Shown in pieces: positions 1 to 7,317 of a DNA stretch of 13,496 nucleotides (position 1 is the first letter of the stretch; each line of letters opens with the position of its first letter). The stretch is from JAAYFT01 sp041655755. GTDB taxonomy: Bacteria > Bacillota > Clostridia > Tissierellales > Tissierellaceae. Below the pieces are notes generated by a model that had not been told where the DNA came from, searched no databases, and was given only the letters and a program-made list of their open reading frames with translations. Position numbers and translations under genes: made by a program. Location: the NCBI GenBank assembly GCA_041655755.1, contig JBBAEY010000062.1, forward strand, positions 1 to 13,496, in the 5' to 3' direction.

Positions 1-1024
1 GACCCCTTGAAATGGCAGATATCTCCTGCTGCCTATTTTCTGTTCGCCCCTCCATCTGCATTAGCTGCAAATAGTCAATTAGTATGAGGTCTAAGCCCTT
101 TTCTATCTTTAATCTCCTGCTCTTGGCCTTCATCTCCATGAGGGAGATACCGGCAGTGTCGTCTATGAAGATTTCTGCCTTTGACAGGGGGCCCATTGAA
201 CTAATTACCTGAACCCATTCGTCTTCGGATAGTCTTCCAGAGATTATCTTCTGCAAATCCACATGGGCTGTGGCTGATATCATTCTTTGGACCAGCTGCT
301 CCTTGGACATTTCAAGGGAAAACATTGCCACCCTTGCATTGCCTTTTAAGGCCGCATTAGTGGCTATATTCAGTGCAAGGGCAGTTTTACCCATGGAGGG
401 CCTAGCTGCCAAAAGTACCAAATCCGATTTTTGCAGTCCTGACAGCTTGTGGTCCAGATCCACAAATCCAGTTGTAACCCCTGTCAGGGCTCCTTGATTT
501 GCAGCCCTTTCTTCTATCTGAGAAAAACTCTTTAAAAGGACTTCATTGAGGGGGAAAAACCCCTCCCTGTGCCTGCCCTGGGTGATGTCAAAAATAGATT
601 TTTCCGCACCTTCAATTATGGCATTTACCTCTTCTGAGTCCTCATAAGATTTTAGCATCACTTCATCACAGGAGATTATTAACCTTCTGAGGATTGATTT
701 CTCTTCTACGATTTTACAATAGTATCTTACATTGGCCGTAGTAGCTACGCCACTGGACAGGTTAGCCAAATAGGTAACGCCCCCTGTGTTTTCAAGGGTC
801 CCCCTTCTTTTAAGCTCCTCTGATAGGGTAATCAAATCCACTGGCTCATTTTTATTAAATAATACTATGATGGCTTCAAATATTTCCCTATTTGCCTCTT
901 TATAAAAGTCATCGGGCCTTATTATTTCCAGGGCGCTATTTATGGCCTCCTTGTTTAGTATCATGGACCCCAGTACCGACTGTTCTGCCTCTAGGCTGTG
1001 GGGGGGAATTCGTCCAATTGCCAT
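1..1024 (-). CDS. dnaB: Replicative DNA helicase DnaB, C-terminus cut by window edge
   Basis: Hexameric replicative helicase that unwinds the lagging-strand template at the fork and recruits primase. I translated the minus strand by hand and the frame is open for 341 codons to the window edge. The N-terminal domain opens with GRIPPHSLEAEQSVLGSMI (residues 4-22). Residues about 180-341 are the RecA-like motor: Walker A ARPSMGKT at 207-214, SLEMS with the catalytic Glu at about 238, and Walker B LILIDYLQLM at 313-322. No intein interrupts these motifs. Roughly the last 100 residues lie outside the window. It is the last visible gene of the MazG-like/yybS/gdpP/rplI unit, 25 bases after rplI. The start is uncertain: the ATG at 1024 fits family alignments, but the only Shine-Dalgarno (AGGAG, 1046-1050) is 21 bases away and abuts an in-frame TTG at 1045. 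Confidence 0.96.
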   Translation of the reverse strand, partial: MAIGRIPPHSLEAEQSVLGSMILNKEAINSALEIIRPDDFYKEANREIFEAIIVLFNKNEPVDLITLSEELKRRGTLENTGGVTYLANLSSGVATTANVRYYCKIVEEKSILRRLIISCDEVMLKSYEDSEEVNAIIEGAEKSIFDITQGRHREGFFPLNEVLLKSFSQIEERAANQGALTGVTTGFVDLDHKLSGLQKSDLVLLAARPSMGKTALALNIATNAALKGNARVAMFSLEMSKEQLVQRMISATAHVDLQKIISGRLSEDEWVQVISSMGPLSKAEIFIDDTAGISLMEMKAKSRRLKIEKGLDLILIDYLQLMQMEGRTENRQQEISAISRG

Positions 1025-1049
1025 TTGAGTTTCTATTTGAACCAACTCC

Positions 1050-1496
1050 TTACTGTTCTTTTACCATAATATTCAGCTTGGCTACCAATTCGGCATAGAC
1101 CCTTACATCTACTTGATTGGCACCTAGTACCTTAATATTATCTTTTAGCTCAATCTTCCTTCTATCTATATCTATCTTGTGTTGGGCTTTCAGTGAATCC
1201 GCTATGTCCTTGGATGTGATGGAGCCAAAGAGCCTTCCTCCTTCTCCGGCCTTTCCCACAATAGTTACGCTTATACTCTCTATTTTCTTTTTCAATTCCA
1301 GGGCATCTTCATGTTCCTTTTCCTTTTTAAGGGATTCCTTGGCCTTGTCCTCTTCCCATTTTTTCAAATTAGCAGGGTTTGCCTCCAAGGCACTTCCCTT
1401 GGGCAGCAAGAAATTTCTTGCATAGCCATCCTTTGCATTGACTAAGTCTCCTGCCTTTCCCAATCCCTTAACGTCCTTCAATAATATTACCTTCAT
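1050..1496 (-). CDS. rplI: 50S ribosomal protein bL9
   Basis: bL9 is a large-subunit protein that binds 23S rRNA near the L1 stalk and helps maintain reading frame. The 148-residue length is the family norm. The N-terminal domain reads MKVILLKDVKGLGKAGD, followed by the conserved YARNFLLPKG segment (residues about 25-34). A lysine/glutamate-rich helix at about 43-75 is the known long connecting helix. The C-terminal domain contains the conserved GRLFGSITSKDIADSL. Its ATG overlaps the gdpP stop as ATGA, so the two are translationally coupled; a Shine-Dalgarno-like AAGGTG lies inside the end of gdpP. The gdpP-rplI-dnaB order is standard in Firmicutes. Confidence 0.98.
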   Translation of the reverse strand: MKVILLKDVKGLGKAGDLVNAKDGYARNFLLPKGSALEANPANLKKWEEDKAKESLKKEKEHEDALELKKKIESISVTIVGKAGEGGRLFGSITSKDIADSLKAQHKIDIDRRKIELKDNIKVLGANQVDVRVYAELVAKLNIMVKEQ

Positions 1497-3493
1497 TCTT
1501 CTTCACCTTCCCTTAAATATTCATCAACGGTATTTGTGAGTATCTTCTCTACTTCGTCCATGTTCAAATTATCCAGTTGGGCCCCTGCACTAGTTAAATG
1601 ACCCCCTCCCCCCAGCTTTTCCAATATGAGCTGGGCACTTATATTTCCTAGGGATCTGCCACTTATATGGGTCTTGTTGTTGATATAGGTCATTACAAAC
1701 GAGGCCTCTACTCCATTGATATTTAATAGCTCATTGGCTGCCTGGGCTGCTATTAGGATTGAATCCTCCATTTCAATTTCCAGCCTTCCAATGGCGATTT
1801 TTTCATATACTATTTTAGAGGACCTTATGACCTCTGCCTTGTATATAAAGGTATTGAAGTCGTCCCTAAAGAGCTGCCTGACTATTGTAGTATCAGCACC
1901 TGCCCTCTTCAGTGTAGATGCTGCCTCAAAGGTCCTCACCCCTGTTTGGAAACTAAAGTTTTTTGTATCTACAGTGATACCAGCCAAGAGGGCTTCGGCC
2001 TCGAATTTTGTCAAATTAATCCTATCTCCCATATAGGACAGGACTTCAGTCACCAGTTCACAGGTGGAAGAAGCATAGGGCTCCAGATAGGTGAGGACTG
2101 GGTCTTTAATAAACTCCACACCCCTCCTGTGATGGTCTATGACCACTACCTTGCTTATGATCTCCAGGAGCTGAGGCTCCTCTGTAAAACTAGGCTTGTG
2201 GTTGTCGACTACTATCATCAGCGAGTTTTCATTTGCTGACTCCAGGGCCTCGTCGGGTGATACTATTTTGTCCAAGAGTTCTGGCTGCTTCCTTGTCATT
2301 CTCTCGTAAATGTTCTTTATGGAAGGGTTTTCTCCCCTCAAAACCAGGTAGCCTTCCTTCTTCCTGTCTTCAATGGCCCTCAAAACTCCAATACCTGCCC
2401 CAAAGGAATCCATATCCGGGTTCTTGTGTCCCATTACAAAGACTCTGTCTGCCTGATCTATTAACTGCCTTAGGGCATATCCTATTACCCTGGCCTTGAC
2501 CTTGTTTCGCTTTTCCATGGCCTTGGTCCTGCCTCCATAAAAGCTAAGACCTGTGCCAATTTGGACAACTGCCTGGTCGCCTCCCCTACCTAGAGCTATA
2601 TCTATGGCGGCAAGGGCCTTTTCATAGGACTTAATGGGATTATTGCCATCGGCACCCACCCCCATACTAAGGGTAATTGGGATTGTATTTCCTAGGTTCA
2701 ATTCTCTCATTTGGTCCAATAGGTCAAACTTCTTTGACTCTATGCTCTTAAAACCAGAATTCTCTATTACTATGAAATACTTATCGTTTTCATATTTCCT
2801 CGTGATGCCATTGTATTTTGAAAAGTAAGTATTGATATTCTTATCTATCTCCGCCATGACCAAGGGCCTGTTTATATCCGGTGTACTGTTCTTCACATCG
2901 TCATAATTATCCACATAGGCCAATGCTATTACCAGCTTTTCCCTGTCATAACTCTGTGATAGCTCTACAAATTCAGTATTGTCAACCCAGTAGAGCATTG
3001 CTATTTTATTGTTTAGGCTACTGGCCTTTTTAGTGTCTACGAGATTTATATACAGCTTATAGTACCTATCCTTATAGCCAATATCGAGGGAATCCAGATT
3101 TTCCTCCTTTAGTATGGAAGATATCTTTATCTCTGCTATAATATCCGATAGATTCTCATGCAAAATATCCTCTTCCTCTACCATCTTGAGGAATGGCGTA
3201 TTATACCAGTTTATATTTCCCCTCTCATCCACTATAACCAGGGGAAAGGGCATATTGAATATGGCGTGTTTGGTTGCGGACTCAAATTCGTTGGATAGGC
3301 TTTCCACATACTTGGTAAATTCCTGCTCCTTCCTGTGCAGGTTCTTTATATTGTGAAAGACCAAGTAGCCCAAGAGGAGCCCCCCTATTGCCCCCAAGAT
3401 TGGCTGGAAAAAGCCTAGGATAATTACCAAGCCCCCAATTACCACCAGGTAAATATTGTTATCAAACCATTTTAACACTCTATTATTTCTCAT
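1493..3493 (-). CDS. gdpP: Cyclic-di-AMP phosphodiesterase GdpP (DHH/DHHA1 family)
   Basis: Membrane-bound enzyme of the GdpP family, which hydrolyses cyclic di-AMP to pApA and so tunes potassium, osmolyte and cell-wall homeostasis. The 666 residues match the family. Two membrane segments lie at about 13-29 and 31-48, followed by a PAS-like sensor region (about 80-175) and a degenerate GGDEF domain in which END-KY (235-239) replaces GGDEF, as usual in GdpP. The catalytic DHH domain has HKNPDMDS (356-363), VDNH (429-432), the DHH triad (453-455) and Asp 508. DHHA1 carries GGGGHLTSAG (628-637). All expected metal ligands are visible, so it should be active. The start follows an AGGGGG ribosome site 11 bases after the upstream gene; the end overlaps rplI by 4 bases. 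Confidence 0.97.
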   Translation of the reverse strand: MRNNRVLKWFDNNIYLVVIGGLVIILGFFQPILGAIGGLLLGYLVFHNIKNLHRKEQEFTKYVESLSNEFESATKHAIFNMPFPLVIVDERGNINWYNTPFLKMVEEEDILHENLSDIIAEIKISSILKEENLDSLDIGYKDRYYKLYINLVDTKKASSLNNKIAMLYWVDNTEFVELSQSYDREKLVIALAYVDNYDDVKNSTPDINRPLVMAEIDKNINTYFSKYNGITRKYENDKYFIVIENSGFKSIESKKFDLLDQMRELNLGNTIPITLSMGVGADGNNPIKSYEKALAAIDIALGRGGDQAVVQIGTGLSFYGGRTKAMEKRNKVKARVIGYALRQLIDQADRVFVMGHKNPDMDSFGAGIGVLRAIEDRKKEGYLVLRGENPSIKNIYERMTRKQPELLDKIVSPDEALESANENSLMIVVDNHKPSFTEEPQLLEIISKVVVIDHHRRGVEFIKDPVLTYLEPYASSTCELVTEVLSYMGDRINLTKFEAEALLAGITVDTKNFSFQTGVRTFEAASTLKRAGADTTIVRQLFRDDFNTFIYKAEVIRSSKIVYEKIAIGRLEIEMEDSILIAAQAANELLNINGVEASFVMTYINNKTHISGRSLGNISAQLILEKLGGGGHLTSAGAQLDNLNMDEVEKILTNTVDEYLREGEEE

Positions 3494-3504
3494 ACCTATC
3501 CCCC

Positions 3505-4458
3505 TTAGGATTTTTGCCCCCTCAGTTTTCTTAAATCAAAGACGCTGTCAAAAAGACCTAGAAAAAATATAATTCCACTAATGGGTATAAAGATTATTGT
3601 CAAGATTAGTAGAAAGATCCTAAATCCTAATTTTATCCTCATCTTGAGCAGAAAGGAATCTATAACTGCCAAGCCCTGCACTATAAAGACAAATCCTGCC
3701 AGGAAGGAAAGATTTAACATCAGGGCCTCACTATATCCTATTCCAAAGCCTTTGATTATATAAGCTGTAAGAAACATAAGGCCAATTCCAAATATAATAT
3801 TATTTGGAAGCTTAAACCTAGAAAATCTCTGCTCTGCTATAAATCCATAGCCCATCCTTCTGAGGATAATGGAATTGAAAAAAATATTCACATAGGCAAT
3901 CAAAAAAGATATTATAATTAAAAATGACGGTATATGGACCAAAAATATCTTGTATTCACTTTCTAAGGAGTCTGTCAACTTGCTTATTTGTGAATTGGTC
4001 ATGCCCATTTCCTGAAATATTTCCACCTGCCATTTTAGGGACTGGGATAGGACCTCTTGTATTTGACCTGTAAGGTTAAAATCCGAAAGCCTGCCCCCTA
4101 AAGATATTAATAGTAAAAATGATAGAAAAAGTATTCCAGTAGATATCGAAATCGTCTCAAAGTTACTTTTCCTCTTATCTATACAATAGTTTATAGCCAC
4201 GGTCAAGGGTGCAAAGATTAGGATTAAAGAAGCTCCCGACGTGCTGCCAAGCAGCAATTGTATAATAAGAGATGCGGTGATTATGCTAATTATATTATAA
4301 TAAATATGGTTTCGAACTCCCAATACTATAAAGGGGAGGGGAATAAATATCATGAGTAGGGGTAGGTAGTGGATACCGTATACCATATACAGAACCGTAA
4401 AAAATATGATTATTGTACCCTCGATTATTCCTTTTTTAATCTTATCATTAATATCCAA
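3505..4458 (-). CDS. DUF2232/YybS-family polytopic membrane protein
   Basis: Integral membrane protein of about 317 residues resembling YybS (DUF2232), a family of unknown function found upstream of gdpP in many Firmicutes. Several strongly hydrophobic stretches are visible: two or three near the N-terminus, one at about 110-125, one at 175-200, and a cluster of three in the last 100 residues. This fits roughly eight membrane spans with a short basic tail. No catalytic motif is recognisable. The ORF extends to a GTG at 4467, but that codon lies within the GAGGTG ribosome site; the in-frame TTG at 4456-4458, 6 bases behind it, is the better start. It sits between the MazG-like gene and gdpP with very short gaps, implying co-expression and perhaps a membrane partnership with GdpP, which is inference only. 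Confidence 0.8.
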   Translation of the reverse strand: MDINDKIKKGIIEGTIIIFFTVLYMVYGIHYLPLLMIFIPLPFIVLGVRNHIYYNIISIITASLIIQLLLGSTSGASLILIFAPLTVAINYCIDKRKSNFETISISTGILFLSFLLLISLGGRLSDFNLTGQIQEVLSQSLKWQVEIFQEMGMTNSQISKLTDSLESEYKIFLVHIPSFLIIISFLIAYVNIFFNSIILRRMGYGFIAEQRFSRFKLPNNIIFGIGLMFLTAYIIKGFGIGYSEALMLNLSFLAGFVFIVQGLAVIDSFLLKMRIKLGFRIFLLILTIIFIPISGIIFFLGLFDSVFDLRKLRGQKS

Positions 4459-4469
4459 AACTTTCACCT

Positions 4470-4790
4470 CTAATTCTTATCTTTATCAATATATTCCAGG
4501 AGTATACTCAAATCTCCATACCATTTTTCTATTTTATGCCCTTCAATTAGGTTTATTCTAATATTGTCCCTGAGGGCAGATTCTATGCCTTCATAGCTAA
4601 GTCCCAGCCTCTTGCCCAGCAGCAGACTCTCCAGTATTACATTTGAAATCAAATCTTCCAAACTCTCCCTCGTGTTTTCATCCCCATTGGCAAGGGCCGT
4701 ATGGATATTGGCTATGGAGCTCAAAAGTTGGGCCTTGAGCCATTCTATGGTTTTCATATTCTTTATTATATCTATGTCTTTATTTTGCAT
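4470..4790 (-). CDS. MazG-like family protein (all-alpha)
   Basis: Small, apparently all-helical protein of 106 residues, with the segment MKTIEWLKAQLLSSIANIHTAL typical of the MazG-like family that precedes yybS in Clostridia. True MazG enzymes hydrolyse nucleoside triphosphates through EExxE..ExxD metal-binding motifs. Here only a weaker acidic segment is visible (ENTRESLEDLISNVILESLLLGKRLGL), so pyrophosphatase activity is doubtful. The upstream ATG at 4799 abuts the GAGGG ribosome site, leaving no spacer; the second in-frame ATG at 4790 has a 9-base spacer and is chosen. It is the first gene of the operon continuing to yybS, gdpP, rplI and dnaB, just behind a near-consensus promoter. It ends 11 bases before the preferred yybS start. 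Confidence 0.75.
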   Translation of the reverse strand: MQNKDIDIIKNMKTIEWLKAQLLSSIANIHTALANGDENTRESLEDLISNVILESLLLGKRLGLSYEGIESALRDNIRINLIEGHKIEKWYGDLSILLEYIDKDKN

Positions 4791-4827
4791 TATTCTCATC
4801 CCTCATTTAAATTTTTATCTTATTAAA

Positions 4828-4856
4828 ATAATACAAAGTATAGGGCCATAAGTCAA
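4828..4856 (-). promoter_or_regulatory. SigA-type promoter of the MazG-like/yybS/gdpP/rplI/dnaB operon
   Basis: Read on the minus strand, TTGACT (4851-4856) is followed by a 17-base spacer and TATTAT (4828-4833), close to the vegetative consensus. The expected start of transcription near 4820 gives a leader of about 30 bases. The -35 box begins within the T-tract of the preceding rpsR terminator, so little spacer DNA separates the two operons. Confidence 0.8.
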
Positions 4857-4882
4857 ATAAAAAAGAGAGGTTAGCCTCTCTT
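4856..4882 (-). terminator. Intrinsic terminator of rpsF-ssb-rpsR
   Basis: On the minus strand AAGAGAGG-CTAA-CCTCTCTT forms an 8-bp stem (arms 4875-4882 and 4863-4870, loop 4871-4874) followed by TTTTTATTT. The first two bases of the stem are part of the rpsR stop codon (4881-4883). Confidence 0.9.
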
Positions 4883-5105
4883 ATTCTGCACTATATGGTA
4901 ATAATGCTACTTGTCTTGCTCTCTTTATAGCTGTAGTTAGTTCCCTTTGGTGCTTTGAACAGTTTCCAGAGATTCTTCTAGGAAGAATTTTCCCTCTTTC
5001 TGTTATATATTTTTTAAGTTTATTTATATCCTTGTAATCTATACTTGTGGATTTATCTACACAGAAACTACATACTCTTTTTCTTGGTTTAAATCTTCTT
5101 TGCAT
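4881..5105 (-). CDS. rpsR: 30S ribosomal protein bS18, zinc-ligand (C+) type
   Basis: Small-subunit protein that pairs with bS6 on the 16S rRNA platform. The 74 residues contain the diagnostic IDYKDINKLKKYITERGKI and LPRRISGNCSKHQREL blocks and end in the usual ALLPY. It carries CSFC (Cys 12, Cys 15) plus Cys 49 and His 52, a CxxC...CxxH set consistent with the zinc-binding form of bS18; forms lacking these cysteines are the kind often expressed under zinc shortage. A perfect AAGGAGGG with a 7-base spacer sets the ATG. It is the last gene of rpsF-ssb-rpsR, and the terminator begins inside its stop codon. Confidence 0.98.
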   Translation of the reverse strand: MQRRFKPRKRVCSFCVDKSTSIDYKDINKLKKYITERGKILPRRISGNCSKHQRELTTAIKRARQVALLPYSAE

Positions 5106-5120
5106 CTTCTTACCCTCCTT

Positions 5121-5552
5121 CTAGAATGGAATATCGTCATTATCAGTGGGGTGGAAGCCTTCTATATTTCCAAAGTCCATGCTGGGGCTGTTAGTGTCTT
5201 GTGACCTATTGGTGTCTCCCCATTCCAAGAATTCAACTTGATTAGCTACAACATCTGTTGTATAACGTCTAATTCCATCTTTTTCATAGGATCCTGTCTG
5301 AATTCTCCCTTGAATTCCTACTAATCTACCTTTTGCTAAGTAATTTGCACTATTCTCTGCGGATTTACCCCAAACAACTATATTGATAAAATCTGCTGTC
5401 GGTTGATTCTTTGCTTCCATCTCTAGCTTCTTCTCCCTAGAAAGGCCCTTATCAACTGCCAATGTAAATCTTGCAACAGGTGTACCAGTTACAGGTACAT
5501 ATCTTAACTCCGGATCTCTTGTCAATCTTCCAATCAATACAACATTATTCAT
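5121..5552 (-). CDS. ssb: Single-stranded DNA-binding protein
   Basis: Coats single-stranded DNA at forks and repair sites and recruits partner proteins through its acidic tail. The 143 residues open with MNNVVLIGRLTRDPELRY, the classic start of the OB fold, which runs to about residue 110 and includes FINIVVWGKSAEN. A polar linker leads to the conserved tip DNDDIPF, which binds RecO, PriA and similar partners in the family. The ORF extends to a GTG at 5564, but that triplet lies in the AAAGGTGG ribosome site, so the ATG at 5552 is chosen. The gene lies between rpsF and rpsR, the usual bacterial arrangement coupling replication with translation. Confidence 0.98.
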   Translation of the reverse strand: MNNVVLIGRLTRDPELRYVPVTGTPVARFTLAVDKGLSREKKLEMEAKNQPTADFINIVVWGKSAENSANYLAKGRLVGIQGRIQTGSYEKDGIRRYTTDVVANQVEFLEWGDTNRSQDTNSPSMDFGNIEGFHPTDNDDIPF

Positions 5553-5570
5553 TTCTTCACCCACCTTTGA

Positions 5571-5855
5571 TTATTCATCTTCCCTTATAATCATATGTCT
5601 CATCAGGCTATCGGAAATCCTAGCAACCCTATCTAATTCTTTGGTGATTTCAGGTGTGCCTTCATAGTGCATCAGCACATAGTAGCCTTCACCGATATCA
5701 TCGATTAGATAAGCAAGCTTTCTAACTCCCCATTCGTCAATGTTGGCAATAGTTCCCTCAGCCTCTGTAATTATATTTTTGAACCTATCCATTACCTGAG
5801 TTCTCTTTTCCTCTTCACTTGGGTAGAATATAAACATTGCTTCATATTTTCTCAT
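5571..5855 (-). CDS. rpsF: 30S ribosomal protein bS6
   Basis: Small-subunit protein that dimerises with bS18. The 94 residues start MRKYEAMFIFYP and contain the expected WGVRKLAYLIDDIGEGYYVLM core and a C-terminal RISDSLMRHMI segment. The ORF extends to a GTG at 5864 that falls inside the perfect AAGGAGGTG ribosome site, so the ATG at 5855, 8 bases behind GGAGG, is the real start. It is the first gene of the unit and ends 18 bases before the ssb ATG. Its leader carries a hairpin followed by CCG that may bind the S6:S18 complex for feedback control (separate entry). Confidence 0.98.
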   Translation of the reverse strand: MRKYEAMFIFYPSEEEKRTQVMDRFKNIITEAEGTIANIDEWGVRKLAYLIDDIGEGYYVLMHYEGTPEITKELDRVARISDSLMRHMIIREDE

Positions 5856-5866
5856 ATCTTTCACCT

Positions 5867-5910
5867 CCTTGTGGACTATCGGCCCTGCCTTTTAGCAGAG
5901 CAAGTATACC
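5867..5910 (-). promoter_or_regulatory. Candidate S6:S18-binding leader of rpsF mRNA
   Basis: Between promoter and start codon the transcript can form a 6-bp hairpin, CTCTGC (5895-5900) with GCAGGG (5883-5888), including one G-T wobble. It is followed at once by CCG (5880-5882), and flanking bases GG..TAT and ATA..CC could close an outer helix. The known S6:S18 autoregulatory motif pairs a hairpin with a conserved bulged CCG. The match was made by eye; no covariance model was run. Confidence 0.45.
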
Positions 5911-5915
5911 AAAGT

Positions 5916-5944
5916 ATTATATCATTTGTTCAACTCCTATGCAA
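5916..5944 (-). promoter_or_regulatory. Promoter of rpsF-ssb-rpsR
   Basis: On the minus strand TTGCAT (5939-5944), a 17-base spacer and a perfect TATAAT (5916-5921). TG sits one base upstream of the -10 box, giving an extended -10. A second weaker pairing, TTGAAC with TATACT 19 bases on, overlaps it. Confidence 0.8.
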
Positions 5945-5960
5945 GGTGTTTTTAACCTTT

Positions 5961-5992
5961 AAGTAAAAAAGCTTAGGTTTCCCTAAGCTTTT
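5961..5992 (-). terminator. Intrinsic terminator of the aminotransferase gene
   Basis: A 10-bp stem, AAAGCTTAGG (5982-5991) with CCTAAGCTTT (5968-5977), and a GAAA loop, followed by TTTTTACTT on the minus strand. It begins 3 bases after the stop codon and isolates this gene from rpsF. Confidence 0.92.
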
Positions 5993-5994
5993 CC

Positions 5995-7179
5995 TTATCT
6001 CAATGCTTCCTTGATTACTTGTGCAAGACTTGTGATGCCTTCCTTGATTTTTTCTTCGTTCATGCTCGAGTAGTTCAACCTCATGGTGTTTTCGTTGCCT
6101 CCGTTAGGATAGAATGACCCGCCTGGTACATAGGCCACGTTCTTTTCTAAGGCCTTTATGGCCAATTCCCTAGCATTCATATAGTCTGGCAATACTACCC
6201 AGGTAAATAGTCCTCCATTGGGATAGGTATACTTAACTTCCTTGGGGAATTCCTCCTCCATGGTCTTAAGCATTACGTCCCTTCTAACCCTATATAAATC
6301 GATTATCTTCTGAATGTGGGCATCCATGTCGTAGAGTTCCAAGAACCTGGAAAGTTCTAATTGTGATATGGTACTGGACTGCAAGTCTGCTCCCTGCTTT
6401 ACAAGTATGAATTTATTTAGAAATTCTGGCTCTGCTACTACCCATCCAAGCCTGACTCCCGGTGAAAATATCTTGGAGAAGGTACCTAAAAATGCTACCC
6501 TGCCCTCTGTATCATAGTGTTTGATGGCAGGTAAAATCTCGCCTTCAAATCTCAATTCCCCATAGGGATTGTCTTCTATAATAGCTACATTGTATTTGTT
6601 GGCCAGTTCGACCAATTTCTTTCTCCTATCCACTGACCAGGTCTTGCCTGATGGGTTTTGAAAATCTGGTATTACATAAATAAATTTAACATTTTCAGTG
6701 CTGCTCAATACTCTGTCAAGCTCTTCCATGTCCATGCCGTCGTCGTCTGTTTCCACTTCAACAAACTTTGGTTCATAGGCCTTGAAGGCATTGATAGCAC
6801 CTAGATAAGTAGGGCTTTCACAGACAATTACATCTCCTGGATTTATGAATATCTTAGCTGCAAAATCCAATCCTTGCTGGGAACCACTGGTGATTAAAAC
6901 ATCGTCAGCCTTTGCTTCTACGCTAAGCTTTGCCAATCTCTTTGCTATGGCTTCCCTTAGTGGGGCATAACCCTCAGTTGGACCGTATTGTAAGGCGACG
7001 GTACCTTGATTTTCTAGGACATCTCTATTGATTTTTAATAGTTCTTCAAGGGGAAAAGATTCTGAAGCAGGCATGCCGCCAGCAAATGATATTATGTTAG
7101 GCTGTTGTGTCAATTTTAACAATTCCCTGATTTCTGAAGCCTTAATATTGTCCATACGCTTTGCATAATTTAATGACAT
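5995..7179 (-). CDS. PLP-dependent aminotransferase, fold type I (LysN/KAT-like)
   Basis: A 394-residue class I/II aminotransferase that uses pyridoxal phosphate to move amino groups between an amino acid and a keto acid. Signatures: SFAGGMP (31-37), YGPTEGYAPLREAI (65-78), ITSGSQQGLD (96-105), QNPSG with Asn 175, IEDNPYGELRF with Asp 203 and Tyr 206, Lys 236 in GTFSKIFSPGVRLG as the Schiff-base lysine, and Arg 367 for the substrate carboxylate. The family includes 2-aminoadipate and aromatic or branched-chain aminotransferases, and substrate cannot be read from sequence. GGAGG 7 bases upstream sets the ATG. It is transcribed alone, with its own terminator. Its catalytic domain closely resembles that of the MocR regulator at 11898, and its leader carries a GTAT-TT-ATAC site like one in that gene's promoter. 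Confidence 0.93.
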   Translation of the reverse strand: MSLNYAKRMDNIKASEIRELLKLTQQPNIISFAGGMPASESFPLEELLKINRDVLENQGTVALQYGPTEGYAPLREAIAKRLAKLSVEAKADDVLITSGSQQGLDFAAKIFINPGDVIVCESPTYLGAINAFKAYEPKFVEVETDDDGMDMEELDRVLSSTENVKFIYVIPDFQNPSGKTWSVDRRKKLVELANKYNVAIIEDNPYGELRFEGEILPAIKHYDTEGRVAFLGTFSKIFSPGVRLGWVVAEPEFLNKFILVKQGADLQSSTISQLELSRFLELYDMDAHIQKIIDLYRVRRDVMLKTMEEEFPKEVKYTYPNGGLFTWVVLPDYMNARELAIKALEKNVAYVPGGSFYPNGGNENTMRLNYSSMNEEKIKEGITSLAQVIKEALR

Positions 7180-7194
7180 TTTCGCACCTCCAAA

Positions 7195-7204
7195 GTATTT
7201 ATAC
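7195..7204. promoter_or_regulatory. GTAT-N2-ATAC inverted repeat in the aminotransferase leader
   Basis: Read on the minus strand AGTAT-AA-ATACT (7194-7205) is a perfect 12-base inverted repeat lying just before the GGAGG ribosome site. Its core GTAT-N2-ATAC is also the centre of the palindrome on the MocR gene promoter (11863-11880), making it a candidate binding site for that regulator. Confidence 0.4.
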
Positions 7205-7317
7205 TCCTATTTACTGCTCTACATATAGTTTACTATTTAATAGGCAAATTGTCTAATAGATATATACTATTTGCTAGTCATTTGAAAAAGTAAATCTTTT
7301 TTGAATATTTAGACTTT

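Noticed and set aside
7284..7300. AAAAAG-TAAAT-CTTTTT hairpin upstream of the aminotransferase gene as a second terminator
   Set aside because: The stem is only A/T pairs plus one G-C, too weak to act as a terminator by itself.
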